In this document: in pieces, positions 24,846-34,302 of the stretch
How the letters are laid out: each line of letters starts with the position of its first letter
Position numbering within the stretch: position 1 is the stretch's first letter
DNA from: Nitrospinaceae bacterium
GTDB taxonomy: Bacteria > Nitrospinota > Nitrospinia > Nitrospinales > Nitrospinaceae
Assembly: GCA_024644405.1 (NCBI GenBank)
Contig: JAHELC010000006.1
Coordinates: forward strand, 92,065-156,064
Direction of reading: 5' to 3'
DNA: 64,000 bases
Made by a program: the position numbers and the translations under genes
Notes under the pieces: model-generated
What the model saw: the letters and a program-made list of their open reading frames with translations, nothing else
Database searches by the model: none
What the model was told of the DNA's origin: nothing

Positions 24846-25529
24846 TTAGGTTACCAAATATTTGAAGATCGTGTAGATAATTTTTGTGCCGGCTTTCAGG
24901 GTGCCGGAGACCGTTCCCGTGATCTTGGAAACGCCGATCCGCATGCGGTAACGCACCGCAACCTCCCGGATTCGCAACCCTTTCTGCACCGCCTTGATCT
25001 GCATTTCCACCGTCCAGCCGAAATCCTTGTCCCGCATCCCTATGGCCTGCAACGATTCAAAACGAATCGCCCGGAACGGGCCGAGATCGGTGAATCGATG
25101 GCCGAAAAACAGCCGGATCAGGAATACCGCCAGCTGGTTCCCGTAGCGGGCCTGTGGCAGCAGGGCTTTCCGGCTTTCTTCGAGGATCATCCGGCTCCCC
25201 ACAACAAAGTCCGCCTCCCCTGCCAGGATGGGTTCCAACAGCAGATCAATTTCTTCGGGGAAGTCGCTGTAATCACCATCCAGAAACACGACGATATCAG
25301 GATCATCCAGAGCCGCCATCCCTGAGAGACAGGCCTGGCCATAACCCCGGCGTTTTTCATAGACCACAGTCGCCCCGTTTTCACGGGCCATATCGGCGGT
25401 CCGGTCAGTGGAACGGTTGTCCACGACAATGACTTGATGCAATCGGTCCCGGGGAAGCTCGTTCAGCACATGAGGCAGGGATTCTTCTTCGTTATAGGCG
25501 GGAATGATAACCGATATTTTTGGGGACAT
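24846..25529 (-). CDS. Family 2 glycosyltransferase (DPM1/DPG-synthase-like)
   Basis: A 227-residue GT-A fold enzyme that would transfer a sugar from a nucleotide donor, probably to polyprenyl phosphate. The N-terminal ISVIIPAYNEEESLPHVL and the VVDNRSTDRTADMA loop are typical. The DxD metal motif is in VVFLDGDYSDFPEE, and VVGSRM with a later GPFRAIR acceptor-loop segment matches DPM1-like proteins. It lacks the C-terminal transmembrane pair seen in some members. It begins nine bases after trpA and is probably expressed from the trp operon, though no metabolic link is evident. Confidence 0.85.
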   Translation of the reverse strand: MSPKISVIIPAYNEEESLPHVLNELPRDRLHQVIVVDNRSTDRTADMARENGATVVYEKRRGYGQACLSGMAALDDPDIVVFLDGDYSDFPEEIDLLLEPILAGEADFVVGSRMILEESRKALLPQARYGNQLAVFLIRLFFGHRFTDLGPFRAIRFESLQAIGMRDKDFGWTVEMQIKAVQKGLRIREVAVRYRMRIGVSKITGTVSGTLKAGTKIIYTIFKYLVT

Positions 25530-25538
25530 GGACCGCCC

Positions 25539-26342
25539 CTATTTGCGGGCCTGGAGCGACTGCTTCACGCTGCGGACGAATACCTTGAGTTTTTCCTTCC
25601 GTTCGGCAGGGTCCGGAGTTTCTTCGATCATGCGTACAATGGCGCTTCCGACAATCACCCCGTCGGAGCATTCCGACGCAGCCTTCGCCTGCTCCGGACC
25701 GGAAATCCCGAAGCCGATCAATACGGGCAATGCGGTGGCCTGCTTGATCCGGGTCACTTTTTCCTCAACCCCTGGTGCCAGCGAATCCCGCGTTCCAGTG
25801 ACCCCGGTCAGGGAAACGTAGTAAATGAATCCGCGGCTCTTCGCGCCCACCATCTCGATACGGTCCGGCGTGCTGGTGGGAGCCAGGAGATGAATCATGT
25901 CCAGATTCCGTGTCTTCGCCAACGCGTCAAACTCCCCCGCCTCTTCCGGCGGCAGATCGGGAATGATCACCCCATCGACCCCGGCTTCGACGGCATCCTT
26001 CACGAACGCTTCCTGCCCGTACACGAATACCGGATTGAAACTGGTCATCAGAACAATCGGGAGTTGGGACGACTTGCGAATGTCGCTCACCAATTGGATA
26101 ATTTTTTTCAGTGTGGTGCCGCTTTTGAGAGAACGCTGGGAAGCCGCCTGGATCACCGGCCCGTCCGCGAGGGGATCGGAAAACGGCACGCCCAGTTCAA
26201 TGATGTCGGCACCGCTTTCCTCGATCACCGAGAACAATTCCTGGGTCGTGGCCAGATCGGGATCGCCGGCGGTGATAAACGCCACCAGGGCTTTCTCGCT
26301 TTTCGATTGCAACCATTCGAATCGTTTCTGAATACGACTCAC
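25539..26342 (-). CDS. trpA: Tryptophan synthase alpha chain
   Basis: Cleaves indole-3-glycerol phosphate to indole and glyceraldehyde-3-phosphate, and passes indole through a tunnel to TrpB. The 267-residue TIM barrel has the catalytic Glu in [16 protein letters not shown], the catalytic Asp just after it in the same segment, the [13 protein letters not shown] loop, and the phosphate-binding GFGIS and [10 protein letters not shown]. Length is normal. Its ATG overlaps the trpB stop by four bases. It is the last trp gene of the operon. Confidence 0.97.
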   Translation of the reverse strand: MSRIQKRFEWLQSKSEKALVAFITAGDPDLATTQELFSVIEESGADIIELGVPFSDPLADGPVIQAASQRSLKSGTTLKKIIQLVSDIRKSSQLPIVLMTSFNPVFVYGQEAFVKDAVEAGVDGVIIPDLPPEEAGEFDALAKTRNLDMIHLLAPTSTPDRIEMVGAKSRGFIYYVSLTGVTGTRDSLAPGVEEKVTRIKQATALPVLIGFGISGPEQAKAASECSDGVIVGSAIVRMIEETPDPAERKEKLKVFVRSVKQSLQARK

Positions 26343-27538
26343 ACCTCTTCTCCCAGAAAATCCGCCACCTGGTTGACATCCTTGTCGCCCCTTCCGGACA
26401 GGCAGATGACAACGACCTCGCTCTTTTTCATTTTGGGCGCCACCTTTGCCACCTGGGCGATGGCGTGAGATGATTCCAGCGCGGGAATAATGCCCTCGCT
26501 GCGCGACAACAGTTTGAATCCTTCCAACGCTTCTTGATCGGTGATCGACGCATATTCCGCCCGTTTGCTGTCCTTGAAATGACTGTGCTCGGCGCCGACG
26601 CCGGGGTAGTCCAGTCCGGCGGAAATGGAGTGGGCTTCGGTAATCTGTCCGTCCGCGTCGAACAGCAGATAACTTTTCATCCCGTGCAGGATACCCACCG
26701 CCCCGTGCCCGAGAGACGCGCCGTGTTTGCCGGTTTCGATACCATGACCGGCGGCTTCCACCCCGATCATTTTGACCTCTTTGTCTTCCGCAAAAGGGTA
26801 AAACAGGCCCATGGAATTACTGCCGCCGCCGACACAGGCCACGAGGGCATCGGGCAGACGTCCTTCCGCTTCTTGAATCTGTTGTTTCGTTTCGTCGCCT
26901 ATGATGCGCTGGAAATCCCGCACGATCATGGGAAACGGGTGGGGTCCGACCACCGAGCCGATAATGTAATGGGTGTCTTCCACCGTGGTGATCCAGTTGC
27001 GGATGGCTTCGCTGGTGGCGTCCTTCAGCGTACGCGTTCCGGAGGACACCGGGATGACCCGCGCCCCGAGCAGTTTCATGCGGAACACGTTGAGTGCCTG
27101 GCGGCGGATGTCTTCTTCACCCATGAACACGTCACATTCGAGATCGAACAATGCCGCCGCGGTTGCCGTGGCGACGCCATGCTGACCGGCACCGGTTTCG
27201 GCGATGACCCGCTTCTTGCCCATGCGTTGGGTCAGCAGGGCACTGCCGATGGTGTTGTTGATTTTGTGTGCGCCGGTGTGGTTCAAGTCCTCGCGCTTGA
27301 GATAGATCTTCGCACCACCCAACTGCCGCGTGAGGTTCTCAGCAAAATACAACGGCGACGGCCGCCCGACATAATGCTCCAAGTAAAACTTGAGTTGTTT
27401 CTGGAATTCGGGATCGTTCCGCGCTTCGTTGTACAGTTTCTCCAGTTCCTGGAGCGCCGGCATCAATGTTTCGATGACGAACTTACCGCCGAACTCTCCA
27501 AAATGGCCGCTTCGATCCGGCAATGTGGGTGTACTCAT
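26339..27538 (-). CDS. trpB: Tryptophan synthase beta chain
   Basis: The PLP enzyme that condenses indole with serine to make tryptophan. This 399-residue protein is the normal TrpB1 type. The PLP lysine is K92 in [11 protein letters not shown], the [16 protein letters not shown] segment contains the catalytic Glu, and the phosphate-binding loop is [10 protein letters not shown]. It starts [20 protein letters not shown], as expected for the ancestral N-terminus. AGGAGA precedes the ATG. It lies 12 bases after trpF and overlaps trpA. Confidence 0.97.
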   Translation of the reverse strand: MSTPTLPDRSGHFGEFGGKFVIETLMPALQELEKLYNEARNDPEFQKQLKFYLEHYVGRPSPLYFAENLTRQLGGAKIYLKREDLNHTGAHKINNTIGSALLTQRMGKKRVIAETGAGQHGVATATAAALFDLECDVFMGEEDIRRQALNVFRMKLLGARVIPVSSGTRTLKDATSEAIRNWITTVEDTHYIIGSVVGPHPFPMIVRDFQRIIGDETKQQIQEAEGRLPDALVACVGGGSNSMGLFYPFAEDKEVKMIGVEAAGHGIETGKHGASLGHGAVGILHGMKSYLLFDADGQITEAHSISAGLDYPGVGAEHSHFKDSKRAEYASITDQEALEGFKLLSRSEGIIPALESSHAIAQVAKVAPKMKKSEVVVICLSGRGDKDVNQVADFLGEEV

Positions 27539-27550
27539 AACATTCTCCTT

Positions 27551-28180
27551 TTAACCCTGTCGCACCGCTTTTAAAAACGCTTTCACTTTTTTGGGATCCT
27601 TTTTGCCGGGCGATTGCTCGACCCCCGAGCTGACATCCACGCCAAACGGTTGCACTTTCCTGATGGCCGCTTTCACGTTCCTGGCATTCAACCCGCCGGC
27701 GAGTATCACCGGACCCCGTTTTTTAGCGCGGACGGCCAGTTCCCAGTCGAACACCCTGCCGGTGCCGCCCCATTGGTCCTCTTTATAGGCATCGAGCAGA
27801 AACGCGTCTACTTCATACCGGGACATTTCTTTCAACGACGCGGCATCCTTAACCCGCACTGCCTTGATCACCCGGCATTTGATCTTTTTGCAAAACGCAG
27901 GCGATTCATCCCCATGCAGTTGCACCGCATCCAATCCGCAACGGCCGGCGATGCGGTTGATGGTTTCGGCCGTCTCATTCACAAACACGCCCACCCGGTT
28001 GACGAACGGCGGAAGCTTTGCACAAATAGCTTTCGCGGTTGTGGCCGTCACGTACCGCGGGCTTTTCTTATAGAAAATAAACCCGATCGCATCAGCGCCG
28101 CATTCCACAGCCAGGAGCGCGTCTTTCAGGCAGGTGGTGCCGCACACCTTGACCCTAACCCGCGGGTTGGATTTTGCCAT
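27551..28180 (-). CDS. trpF: Phosphoribosylanthranilate isomerase
   Basis: Converts N-(5'-phosphoribosyl)anthranilate to the carboxyphenylamino deoxyribulose phosphate. The 209-residue TIM barrel has the catalytic cysteine in RVKVCGTTCLKDAL, the GFIFYKKSPRYVT loop, a VQLHGDE strand, the catalytic Asp region LLDAY, and the phosphate-binding ILAGGLNARNV and DVSSGVE. It is a free-standing TrpF, not fused to TrpC, and its start overlaps the trpC end by 26 bases. Confidence 0.95.
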   Translation of the reverse strand: MAKSNPRVRVKVCGTTCLKDALLAVECGADAIGFIFYKKSPRYVTATTAKAICAKLPPFVNRVGVFVNETAETINRIAGRCGLDAVQLHGDESPAFCKKIKCRVIKAVRVKDAASLKEMSRYEVDAFLLDAYKEDQWGGTGRVFDWELAVRAKKRGPVILAGGLNARNVKAAIRKVQPFGVDVSSGVEQSPGKKDPKKVKAFLKAVRQG

Positions 28181-28967
28181 GTCCCGTAAACTCCTGAAGC
28201 TTATCGGAAATATTAGGCGCTTTCATCAGGCTTTCACCGATGAGAAACGCGTGCATCCCCAACCCCTCGAATTCCTCGATCTGCGCCCGGCGGTCGATGC
28301 CACTTTCACATACGAGGAGTAGATTATCCATACCCCGTGTCTCCTTGAGCAGGCGGCGGGAAATCTCCAAGTCGGTTTTGCCGCTGGTCAAATCCCGGTT
28401 GTTGATCCCCAATAACCCGGCACCGGCATGAAACGCTTTCTCCATATCTTTCTCATTGTGTGTTTCCACCAGCGCCGTCAGGCCGATCTCTTGGCCCAAC
28501 TCCAGCAGATCCTTCAACTGGTTCTTGTCCAGTGAAGTAGCGATCAACAGAAAAAAATCGGCCCCGCAGGCCCGCGACTCATACACCTGATACGCGTCAA
28601 AAATAAAATCCTTGCGGAGCAGAGGAATCGATACCGCCTTGCTGGCTTGTTCGACATATTTCAAATCTCCGCCAAAGAACCGGCTTTCAGTCAAAATGGA
28701 AATCGCCACGGCACCGCTATCCGCATACGTCCGGGCGATCGCCAGGGGATCGAACTGCTCCACCAGATCGCCCTTGAACGGCGTGCGACGCTTGATCTCC
28801 GCGATAATTTTAGATCCTTCTCCGGAAACTTTCAACGCATCCATAATGGAAACCACATCCCGCTGGTCGCCGATTTTGTTTTTGATCTCGGCCAACGGAA
28901 CCTCGCGCCGGGTGGTGCCCAGTTCCACCTTTTTGGCAGCGAATATTTTATCGAGGATGTTGGCCAT
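28155..28967 (-). CDS. trpC: Indole-3-glycerol phosphate synthase
   Basis: Ring-closing decarboxylation that gives indole-3-glycerol phosphate. It is a 270-residue TIM barrel when started at the ATG 28967, which has AGGA just upstream; the longer frame to 29000 has no such support. Motifs: IAEIKRRTPFKGDL (usually S-P-S-K-G, here T-P-F-K-G), the catalytic lysine in LLRKDFIFDAYQVYE, LVETHNEKDMEKA, GINNRDL and CESGI. Residues for catalysis are present. It lies 11 bases after trpD and overlaps trpF. Confidence 0.95.
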   Translation of the reverse strand: MANILDKIFAAKKVELGTTRREVPLAEIKNKIGDQRDVVSIMDALKVSGEGSKIIAEIKRRTPFKGDLVEQFDPLAIARTYADSGAVAISILTESRFFGGDLKYVEQASKAVSIPLLRKDFIFDAYQVYESRACGADFFLLIATSLDKNQLKDLLELGQEIGLTALVETHNEKDMEKAFHAGAGLLGINNRDLTSGKTDLEISRRLLKETRGMDNLLLVCESGIDRRAQIEEFEGLGMHAFLIGESLMKAPNISDKLQEFTGHGKIQPAG

Positions 28968-28978
28968 ACTTTCCTGTC

Positions 28979-29998
28979 CTATGAATGACTGAGGCGGCAC
29001 AGGTCTTTCAACTTTTGCCGCGCCTCGCCGGAGCTGATCGATTTTTTTGCGACTTCAATCCCCTCTTTAAAATCGGAAGCCTTACCCGCCGCGACTATGG
29101 CCGCCGACGCGTTCAACAAAACGATATCGCGTTGAGGCCCGCCTTTTCCGTCCAGCAATTCTCTGAGAATGGTCGCATTGTCCTCTGCCGACCCGCCCTT
29201 CAAATCCTGCTCCGAGCAATACTCGAATCCAAGTTCCGTAGGATCGAGGTAATAATCTTTTATTTTTCCATTATTTAATTCAGATATCTTAGTGTTACAC
29301 GTTAATGTAATTTCATCGAGGCCATCCTCTCCGTGCACCACAAAGGCGTGCACGACACCGAGGTTCTTGAGGACGTTGGCCAGAGGCGACGTCCACTTGG
29401 AATCGAACACCCCCACCACCTGTGCCTGAACCCCGGCGGGATTGGTCAACGGTCCCAGCAGATTGAACACCGTGCGGAAGCCCAGTTCCCGGCGCACGTC
29501 AGCTGCATGCTTCATGGCTTTATGCAGAGTCGGCGCGAACAGGAATCCGATACCCGCCATTTCGACACAGCGTTCCACCACTGACTTATCCGCCTCGATA
29601 TTGACCCCGAGGCATTTCAGCACGTCGGCGCTTCCCGACCGGCTGGAGACTGCGCGGTTGCCGTGCTTGGCCACCGGAATCCCCGCCCCCGCCACCACAA
29701 ACGCGGCGGTGGTGGAGATATTGAACGTGTCCGCGCCATCGCCGCCGGTGCCGCAGGTATCGACGACTCCCTTGACGGGAATATTCAACGGCTCGGCTTT
29801 TTCGCGCATGACCCGGGCCGCGCCGGAAATCTCCGCCACCGTCTCGCCTTTCATGCGAAGTGCGATGAGAAACGCCCCCAAGAGCGAACGGTCCACCTTG
29901 CCCTCCATGATCTGGGTCATGATGCACACCATTTCCTCTTCCGACAGGTCGTGGCCGTCGACCACCTTATACAGGATGTCCTGAGCCTTCATGTTCAT
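28979..29998 (-). CDS. trpD: Anthranilate phosphoribosyltransferase
   Basis: Joins anthranilate to PRPP. The 339-residue protein shows the diphosphate-binding [18 protein letters not shown] loop, [17 protein letters not shown], and [14 protein letters not shown] followed by [16 protein letters not shown] methionine at 29992 is an equally good start; the frame overlaps the trpG end by 26-32 bases either way. The stretch 29245-29310, coding a surface strand, is clearly richer in A and T than the rest of the gene. It is not fused to trpG, unlike the enterobacterial form. Confidence 0.96.
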   Translation of the reverse strand: MNMKAQDILYKVVDGHDLSEEEMVCIMTQIMEGKVDRSLLGAFLIALRMKGETVAEISGAARVMREKAEPLNIPVKGVVDTCGTGGDGADTFNISTTAAFVVAGAGIPVAKHGNRAVSSRSGSADVLKCLGVNIEADKSVVERCVEMAGIGFLFAPTLHKAMKHAADVRRELGFRTVFNLLGPLTNPAGVQAQVVGVFDSKWTSPLANVLKNLGVVHAFVVHGEDGLDEITLTCNTKISELNNGKIKDYYLDPTELGFEYCSEQDLKGGSAEDNATILRELLDGKGGPQRDIVLLNASAAIVAAGKASDFKEGIEVAKKSISSGEARQKLKDLCRLSHS

Positions 29999-30575
29999 TC
30001 ACTTTTTCTGCTGGCAAATCAATAAAGTTTTTGAGGAGATCCTTACCGTGCACCGTCAATATCGATTCCGGATGAAACTGCACCCCTTCGACGGCCAGCT
30101 CCTTGTGGCGTACTCCCATGATCTCGCCGTCATCCGACTCGGCGGTGATTTCGAAACAGTCCGGTAGATTATCGCGGTTGACCACCAGCGAGTGATAGCG
30201 GGTCGCTTCAAACGGATTGGGCAGGTCTTTGAAAATGGTTTTGCCGTCATGTTGAATCATCGAAGTTTTGCCATGCATGAGTTTGTTGGCTTTGATGATC
30301 TCACCGCCAAAGGCCTCCACCACCGACTGGTGCCCCAGGCACACACCCAGGAGAGGAATCCTGCCCGCAAAATGTTTGATCACTTCCTTGGAGATGCCCG
30401 CTTTCGTGGGAGTGCAGGGACCGGGTGAAATCACAATTTTCCGGGGATTCAATTTTTCAATCTCTTCAAGGGAGATTTTATCATTACGATACACTTCCAG
30501 ATCAGCGCCCAGTTCACCCATGTACTGCACCAGGTTGTAGGTGAAGGAGTCATAGTTGTCGATCATCAGGATCAT
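29967..30575 (-). CDS. trpG: Anthranilate synthase component II (glutamine amidotransferase)
   Basis: Supplies ammonia from glutamine to TrpE, and may also serve p-aminobenzoate synthase. The 202-residue class I amidotransferase has [19 protein letters not shown], the oxyanion strand ISPGPCTP, the nucleophile cysteine in [10 protein letters not shown], and the His-Glu pair in [13 protein letters not shown]. The sequence fits the TrpG/PabA group. Its ATG overlaps the trpE stop by four bases, which supports stoichiometric coupling. Confidence 0.95.
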   Translation of the reverse strand: MILMIDNYDSFTYNLVQYMGELGADLEVYRNDKISLEEIEKLNPRKIVISPGPCTPTKAGISKEVIKHFAGRIPLLGVCLGHQSVVEAFGGEIIKANKLMHGKTSMIQHDGKTIFKDLPNPFEATRYHSLVVNRDNLPDCFEITAESDDGEIMGVRHKELAVEGVQFHPESILTVHGKDLLKNFIDLPAEKVNEHEGSGHPV

Positions 30576-32065
30576 GGCAGAAGACCCCTTTCCGCCAGAC
30601 CGATGGCCTTGAGCATGGCCCTGCCCTTGTTCATGGTTTCTTCAAATTCATTTTCCGGTACCGAGTCGGCAACGATTCCCGCACCGACTCCGAGGTATCC
30701 GACCTGATCTTTCACCACCAGGGTACGAATGGCGATGGCGGTATCCATATTACCTGAAAAGCTGATATAGCCAACCGCTCCGGCATAGATCCCGCGTCGC
30801 GTCGGCTCCAGCTCGTCGATGATCTCCATGGCGCGTATTTTCGGGGCACCGGAAACCGTACCCGCCGGGAACGCCGCTTTCAGCACATCAAAGCAATCCA
30901 GACCCTCCTTCAACTTGCCGCGCACGTTGGAAACGATATGCATGACGTGGGAATAACGTTCGATGGTGAACTTTTCGTTGACCTCAACGGAATGCACCTG
31001 CGCCACCCGGCCCAGATCGTTACGCCCCAGGTCCACCAGCATGATGTGTTCGGCCAATTCCTTTTCATCCTGAAGCAGATCCTTTTCCAAATATTGGTCT
31101 TCATCTTCGTTTTGGCCACGCTTGCGCGTGCCTGCGATGGGACGCACTTCCACATCGTCCCCCTCCAGCCGTACCAGCACCTCCGGTGACGAACCGACCA
31201 CCTGGATATCTTCAAAATTGAGATAGTACATATAGGGAGAGGGATTGATCGTCCGCAAAGCCCGGTAAATGGTGAACGGGTCCTGCTGAAGATCGAACTT
31301 GAGACGTTGCGCCAGAACCACCTGAATAGCATCGCCTTCATGAATGTAGCGTTTGGCCTTTTGCACGGCTTCCTTAAAGTGCTCCTTGGCAAAATTGGAT
31401 TCGATGCGCGGGTCATCTTCCGATGAGTCGAAGGGTCCGGTGACCGTATTGGGTACAGGCTGGCGCAACTTTTTTTCAAGTGCGTCGATTTTGGCCGTAG
31501 TTTCCTGATAGACCTCTGCCAGGTCGCGTCCTTCAGTATGGGCATTGGACACCACCTTGATGGTTTGATTAACGTTATCGAAAATCAGAAGCGTGTCGGT
31601 GATGACAAAAATGGAATCGGGGATATCCAGATCGTCTTCCGTCTGGTCCGGCAGGTTTTCGAAATACCGCACCATGTCGTAACTGATGAATCCCACTGCG
31701 CCGCCTGAAAACCGGGGCAAATCCGGCATATCCACCGGTTGGTAACGGGACAGGATCTCTTTTAAAACGGACAGAGGAACAGCACCCTCGATATTTTTCT
31801 TTTGCTCGACGCCGTTGTTGCGAACGGTGACGGTTGACCCCTTAGTCTCGATTATGATTGAAGGTCCGCAACCCAAAAAGCAATAACGCGCCCACTTGTC
31901 GCCGCCCTCGACACTTTCGAGCAGGAACGAGTACGGCTCACCGCCGATTTTCATGTAAGCGGAAACGGGAGTATCGAGATCAGCCAGGATTTCCTTGAAC
32001 ACAGGAACCAGATTGCCCTGTTTGGCACTCTCTTTAAATTCCTCGAATGTCGGTTTGTACCCCAT
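30572..32065 (-). CDS. trpE: Anthranilate synthase component I
   Basis: Converts chorismate to anthranilate, the committed step to tryptophan. 497 residues from the ATG at 32065; the longer frame to 32122 would run through the leader hairpin and is rejected. The N-terminal regulatory site [20 protein letters not shown] contains the L-L-E-S element that binds the feedback inhibitor Trp. The catalytic part has IQVVLAQRL, the PSPYMYYLN strand, [36 protein letters not shown] and [17 protein letters not shown]. It is first gene of the trpEGDCFBA operon. Confidence 0.97.
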   Translation of the reverse strand: MGYKPTFEEFKESAKQGNLVPVFKEILADLDTPVSAYMKIGGEPYSFLLESVEGGDKWARYCFLGCGPSIIIETKGSTVTVRNNGVEQKKNIEGAVPLSVLKEILSRYQPVDMPDLPRFSGGAVGFISYDMVRYFENLPDQTEDDLDIPDSIFVITDTLLIFDNVNQTIKVVSNAHTEGRDLAEVYQETTAKIDALEKKLRQPVPNTVTGPFDSSEDDPRIESNFAKEHFKEAVQKAKRYIHEGDAIQVVLAQRLKFDLQQDPFTIYRALRTINPSPYMYYLNFEDIQVVGSSPEVLVRLEGDDVEVRPIAGTRKRGQNEDEDQYLEKDLLQDEKELAEHIMLVDLGRNDLGRVAQVHSVEVNEKFTIERYSHVMHIVSNVRGKLKEGLDCFDVLKAAFPAGTVSGAPKIRAMEIIDELEPTRRGIYAGAVGYISFSGNMDTAIAIRTLVVKDQVGYLGVGAGIVADSVPENEFEETMNKGRAMLKAIGLAERGLLP

Positions 32066-32076
32066 AAATGCCCAAT

Positions 32077-32101
32077 AAAAAAAAGCACAGCGAAACTGTG
32101 C
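32077..32101 (-). terminator. Intrinsic terminator-like hairpin in the trpE leader (candidate attenuator)
   Basis: On the minus strand GCACAG-TTTCG-CTGTGC is followed by eight T residues. The run ends 11 bases before the trpE ATG, downstream of the predicted promoter. Any transcript reaching trpE from that promoter must pass through it. No leader peptide with tandem Trp codons is visible; single UGG codons occur in different frames. Confidence 0.75.
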
Positions 32102-32156
32102 CCGGATGACCCACGACCGCAAAAAGTCGCCACAATTTCAATAAGTTAGTTTACAG

Positions 32157-32185
32157 ACTTTATCATTTCGGGTGAGCAGGGTCAA
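32157..32185 (-). promoter_or_regulatory. Probable sigma70 promoter of the trp operon
   Basis: On the minus strand TTGACC (32180-32185) and TAAAGT (32157-32162) are separated by exactly 17 bases. Transcription would begin near 32150 and give a leader of about 85 bases that contains the terminator-like hairpin. Confidence 0.5.
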
Positions 32186-32255
32186 GGAGTTTGCATATTG
32201 CGGAATAGGCCGGTGACCCGGCTCTTAAACCTTAAAAAATTCAATCAGTAAACCA

Positions 32256-33080
32256 CTATTCGACAGCGGTCCAGTCTTCCCCGTTCCAGTGCAGGATGAG
32301 GCCGTTGTCTCCGACGGCGTACATATTTTCCTCGGAAGTGCCCCAGATGGCGGTCAGATACTCCTCGGTATTGGATTCGATGCGGGTCCATTGGTCGCCG
32401 TCGAGGAACATGATCATGCCCATGTCGCCGACCGCGAAGACGAAATCCGCGCTGGGTCCCCAGATGTCGAGAAAAAACTCCATGGTCTGCGACGGCATTT
32501 CTTTGAAGTCGGCGCCGTTGAAATGGATGATTGTGCCGTCGGAACCGCAGAAATACATATTATCCGATCCGAACCCGCAAATACTGTACAACTCGGCATT
32601 GGAGTTGAACGTCAACCGCACCCAGTGGTCGTCTACCAGCTTGAGGACCAGGCCATCAAATCCGACGGCGTACATGCATTCCTCATTGCCCCACAGGGAG
32701 GCCACGTCGGTATTGGTCCCCGAATTCATGAATTTCCACTGGGAGCCGTTCCAGCGGGCGATTTTCCCCAACCGGCATCCGACATAGATATCGTCCGCAG
32801 CCCGGCCCCAGATGGCGGACATGGGGGGAAAGTTTTCGGTGTCCTCCGGCTTCCACACTTTGCCGTCATAATGCAGAATCTTGCCGTCGGTACACACTCC
32901 ATATAAATTGTCCGGCGCGCTTCCCCACATCCGCTTGACCGTCCAGCGTCCGCCGGAATCCATTTTGGTCCACTGCTTGCCGTCGAAATGCAGGATGGTC
33001 CCCTCGGCACCTCCGATAAAAATATTGTCTTCGCTGAATCCGTAGACGGACAGCAAGTGACTGGTAGTCAGACTGCTCAT
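32256..33080 (-). CDS. WG-type beta-propeller repeat protein, copy A
   Basis: A cytosolic-looking protein of about 274 residues with no signal peptide. It is made of about seven 38-42 residue repeats of the form W-G-x-x-x-(D/E)-(N/D)-(I/M)-Y-(A/G)-V-G-x-(D/E)-G-x-I-L-H-(F/Y)-(D/N)-G-x-x-W-(T/K)-x-(M/I)-(D/E)-S, consistent with a single six- or seven-bladed propeller. The ATG at 33080 is preferred because GGAG lies seven bases upstream; the frame could open at a TTG at 33092. A paralogue lies just upstream (33310-34146). No catalytic residues are recognisable; such repeats are often called 'Kelch/WD-like' or 'type IV pilus tip-like' without proof. Confidence 0.75.
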   Translation of the reverse strand: MSSLTTSHLLSVYGFSEDNIFIGGAEGTILHFDGKQWTKMDSGGRWTVKRMWGSAPDNLYGVCTDGKILHYDGKVWKPEDTENFPPMSAIWGRAADDIYVGCRLGKIARWNGSQWKFMNSGTNTDVASLWGNEECMYAVGFDGLVLKLVDDHWVRLTFNSNAELYSICGFGSDNMYFCGSDGTIIHFNGADFKEMPSQTMEFFLDIWGPSADFVFAVGDMGMIMFLDGDQWTRIESNTEEYLTAIWGTSEENMYAVGDNGLILHWNGEDWTAVE

Positions 33081-33110
33081 TCTCTGCTCCAATTAAAGAT
33101 AGTAACAAAA

Positions 33111-33189
33111 CTCCCCTCCTTGGCAAGGAGGGGATACAGGGGAGGGTATTGATAACCCCACCTCAGTCCTCCCCTTACCAAGGGGAGGA
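33111..33189. repeat. Large imperfect palindrome (REP/MITE-like) between the two propeller genes
   Basis: CCCCTCCTT-GGC-AAGGAGGGG (33113-33133) and TCCTCCCCTT-ACC-AAGGGGAGGA (33167-33189) are two strong hairpins. Together with the sequence between them they form one ~80-base imperfect palindrome able to make a cruciform. This is the style of interspersed palindromic elements found in many copies in some genomes. Confidence 0.75.
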
Positions 33190-33200
33190 GGAAAAAAGTT

Positions 33201-33296
33201 GCCCTATTCATGGGGCGCATTTCAAAACCGCTCGATGAATCGAGCAACTACAAAAGCAGAAAGAGGAATCCCCCCAACCCCCTTTACAAGGGGGCG
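33201..33296. repeat. Second group of short hairpins adjoining the palindrome
   Basis: GCTCGAT-GA-ATCGAGC at 33230-33245, a weaker GCCC/GGGC hairpin at 33201-33217, and CCCCCTT-TAC-AAGGGGG at 33278-33294 follow the first palindrome directly. The whole 33111-33296 block looks like a composite non-coding element. The last hairpin could also act as a terminator for copy B, but it lacks a proper T-run. Confidence 0.55.
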
Positions 33297-33309
33297 CCTA
33301 TCACTCTGG

Positions 33310-34146
33310 TTAGAGCGAAAGATCGTTCCATTGTTTGCCGTCGTACCTGAGAACGGTACCGTTTTCTCCACAGGCGTAAACCTGGTCCGGACCCAAGCCC
33401 CGCACTTTGGTAAGGTAATTGTCGTTGCCTGATTCCATGGGATTCCACTGTTTGCCATCGTAGTGCAGAATGATGGCGTTGTCTCCGACTGCAAAAATAT
33501 GATCATCCGCCGTGCCCCAGATCGCCAGCAGGTATTCCTGGGTACCGGATTCCATCGGCGTCCATTCCTCGCCGTCGAAATGAAGGATGGTGCCCTCGGA
33601 CCCTACGATGTAAACGCTGTTGTTGCTCGTTCCCCAGACCCCGTAAAGCGAGATGGTCTCTTCGGTCAATTCCTCCCGGCGCTGAAAGGTGGTGCCGTCG
33701 TAGAACCGGTAGATGCCTTCGCCGCCAACGGCGTGGATATGTTCGATATCCTCGCCCCAGAACCCGAACAGATCGTGGATGGTCGAGGGTTCGCGGTATT
33801 CCCAGGACTTGCCGTTCCAAAACAACACGCGCCCCCCCACCCCGAATATGAAGAGATGCTCCGAGTCGTACCCATAGACCGAGTTGAGCGAATCGTAATT
33901 TCCGGTATCGATCGCCTTCCAGTCCCTGCCGTCATAGTGAAGCACCACGCCGCCGATGCCTACCGCGTAGATATCGTTTTCATGCGCAGCCCAGATGCCC
34001 ATCAGGGGGTTGGTGTTGTCGGTGCGCACGGGAGTCCAGTCTTCTCCATCATAGTGCTGGGGAATACCGTCTTTCCCGACCACGTAAATGCTGTCTTCCC
34101 GGAGAGGACAAATGTCCAGGAGATCCGGTTTTTCACCTGTAAACAT
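33310..34146 (-). CDS. WG-type beta-propeller repeat protein, copy B
   Basis: 278 residues, clearly homologous to 32256-33080, with the same 38-42 residue blades (W-G-T-x-x-D-x-(I/V)-(F/Y)-A-V-G-D-x-x-x-I-L-H-Y-D-G-K-x-W). No signal peptide or anchor is seen. One blade is degenerate (R-G-L-G-P-D in place of W-G-x-x-x-D) near the C-terminus, before a final V-L-R-Y-D-G-K-Q-W. There is no clear ribosome-binding site before the ATG. The pair has arisen by duplication; a composite palindromic repeat separates the copies. Function unknown. Confidence 0.75.
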   Translation of the reverse strand: MFTGEKPDLLDICPLREDSIYVVGKDGIPQHYDGEDWTPVRTDNTNPLMGIWAAHENDIYAVGIGGVVLHYDGRDWKAIDTGNYDSLNSVYGYDSEHLFIFGVGGRVLFWNGKSWEYREPSTIHDLFGFWGEDIEHIHAVGGEGIYRFYDGTTFQRREELTEETISLYGVWGTSNNSVYIVGSEGTILHFDGEEWTPMESGTQEYLLAIWGTADDHIFAVGDNAIILHYDGKQWNPMESGNDNYLTKVRGLGPDQVYACGENGTVLRYDGKQWNDLSL

Positions 34147-34302
34147 AAAACGCGCTCACATTTCTGATCGTTTCGGGCATACACTTCACATGCTAATGGT
34201 GCAGAAACCCTTTATTGTAACTGAAACCGGGGACCACTCAATTAAAAGGATGGCGGGGAGCGGAAAATTTTGAATAGCTGGAAGGATTTTCAGGATGGAG
34301 CG

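Noticed and set aside
26534..27574. 346-codon plus-strand frame across trpB
   Set aside because: Antisense shadow; His/Arg/Gly-rich translation typical of the reverse of a GC-rich gene.
32066..32150. Classical Trp leader peptide or T-box in the trpE leader
   Set aside because: No short ORF with tandem UGG codons and no T-box consensus; only the terminator-like hairpin is supported.
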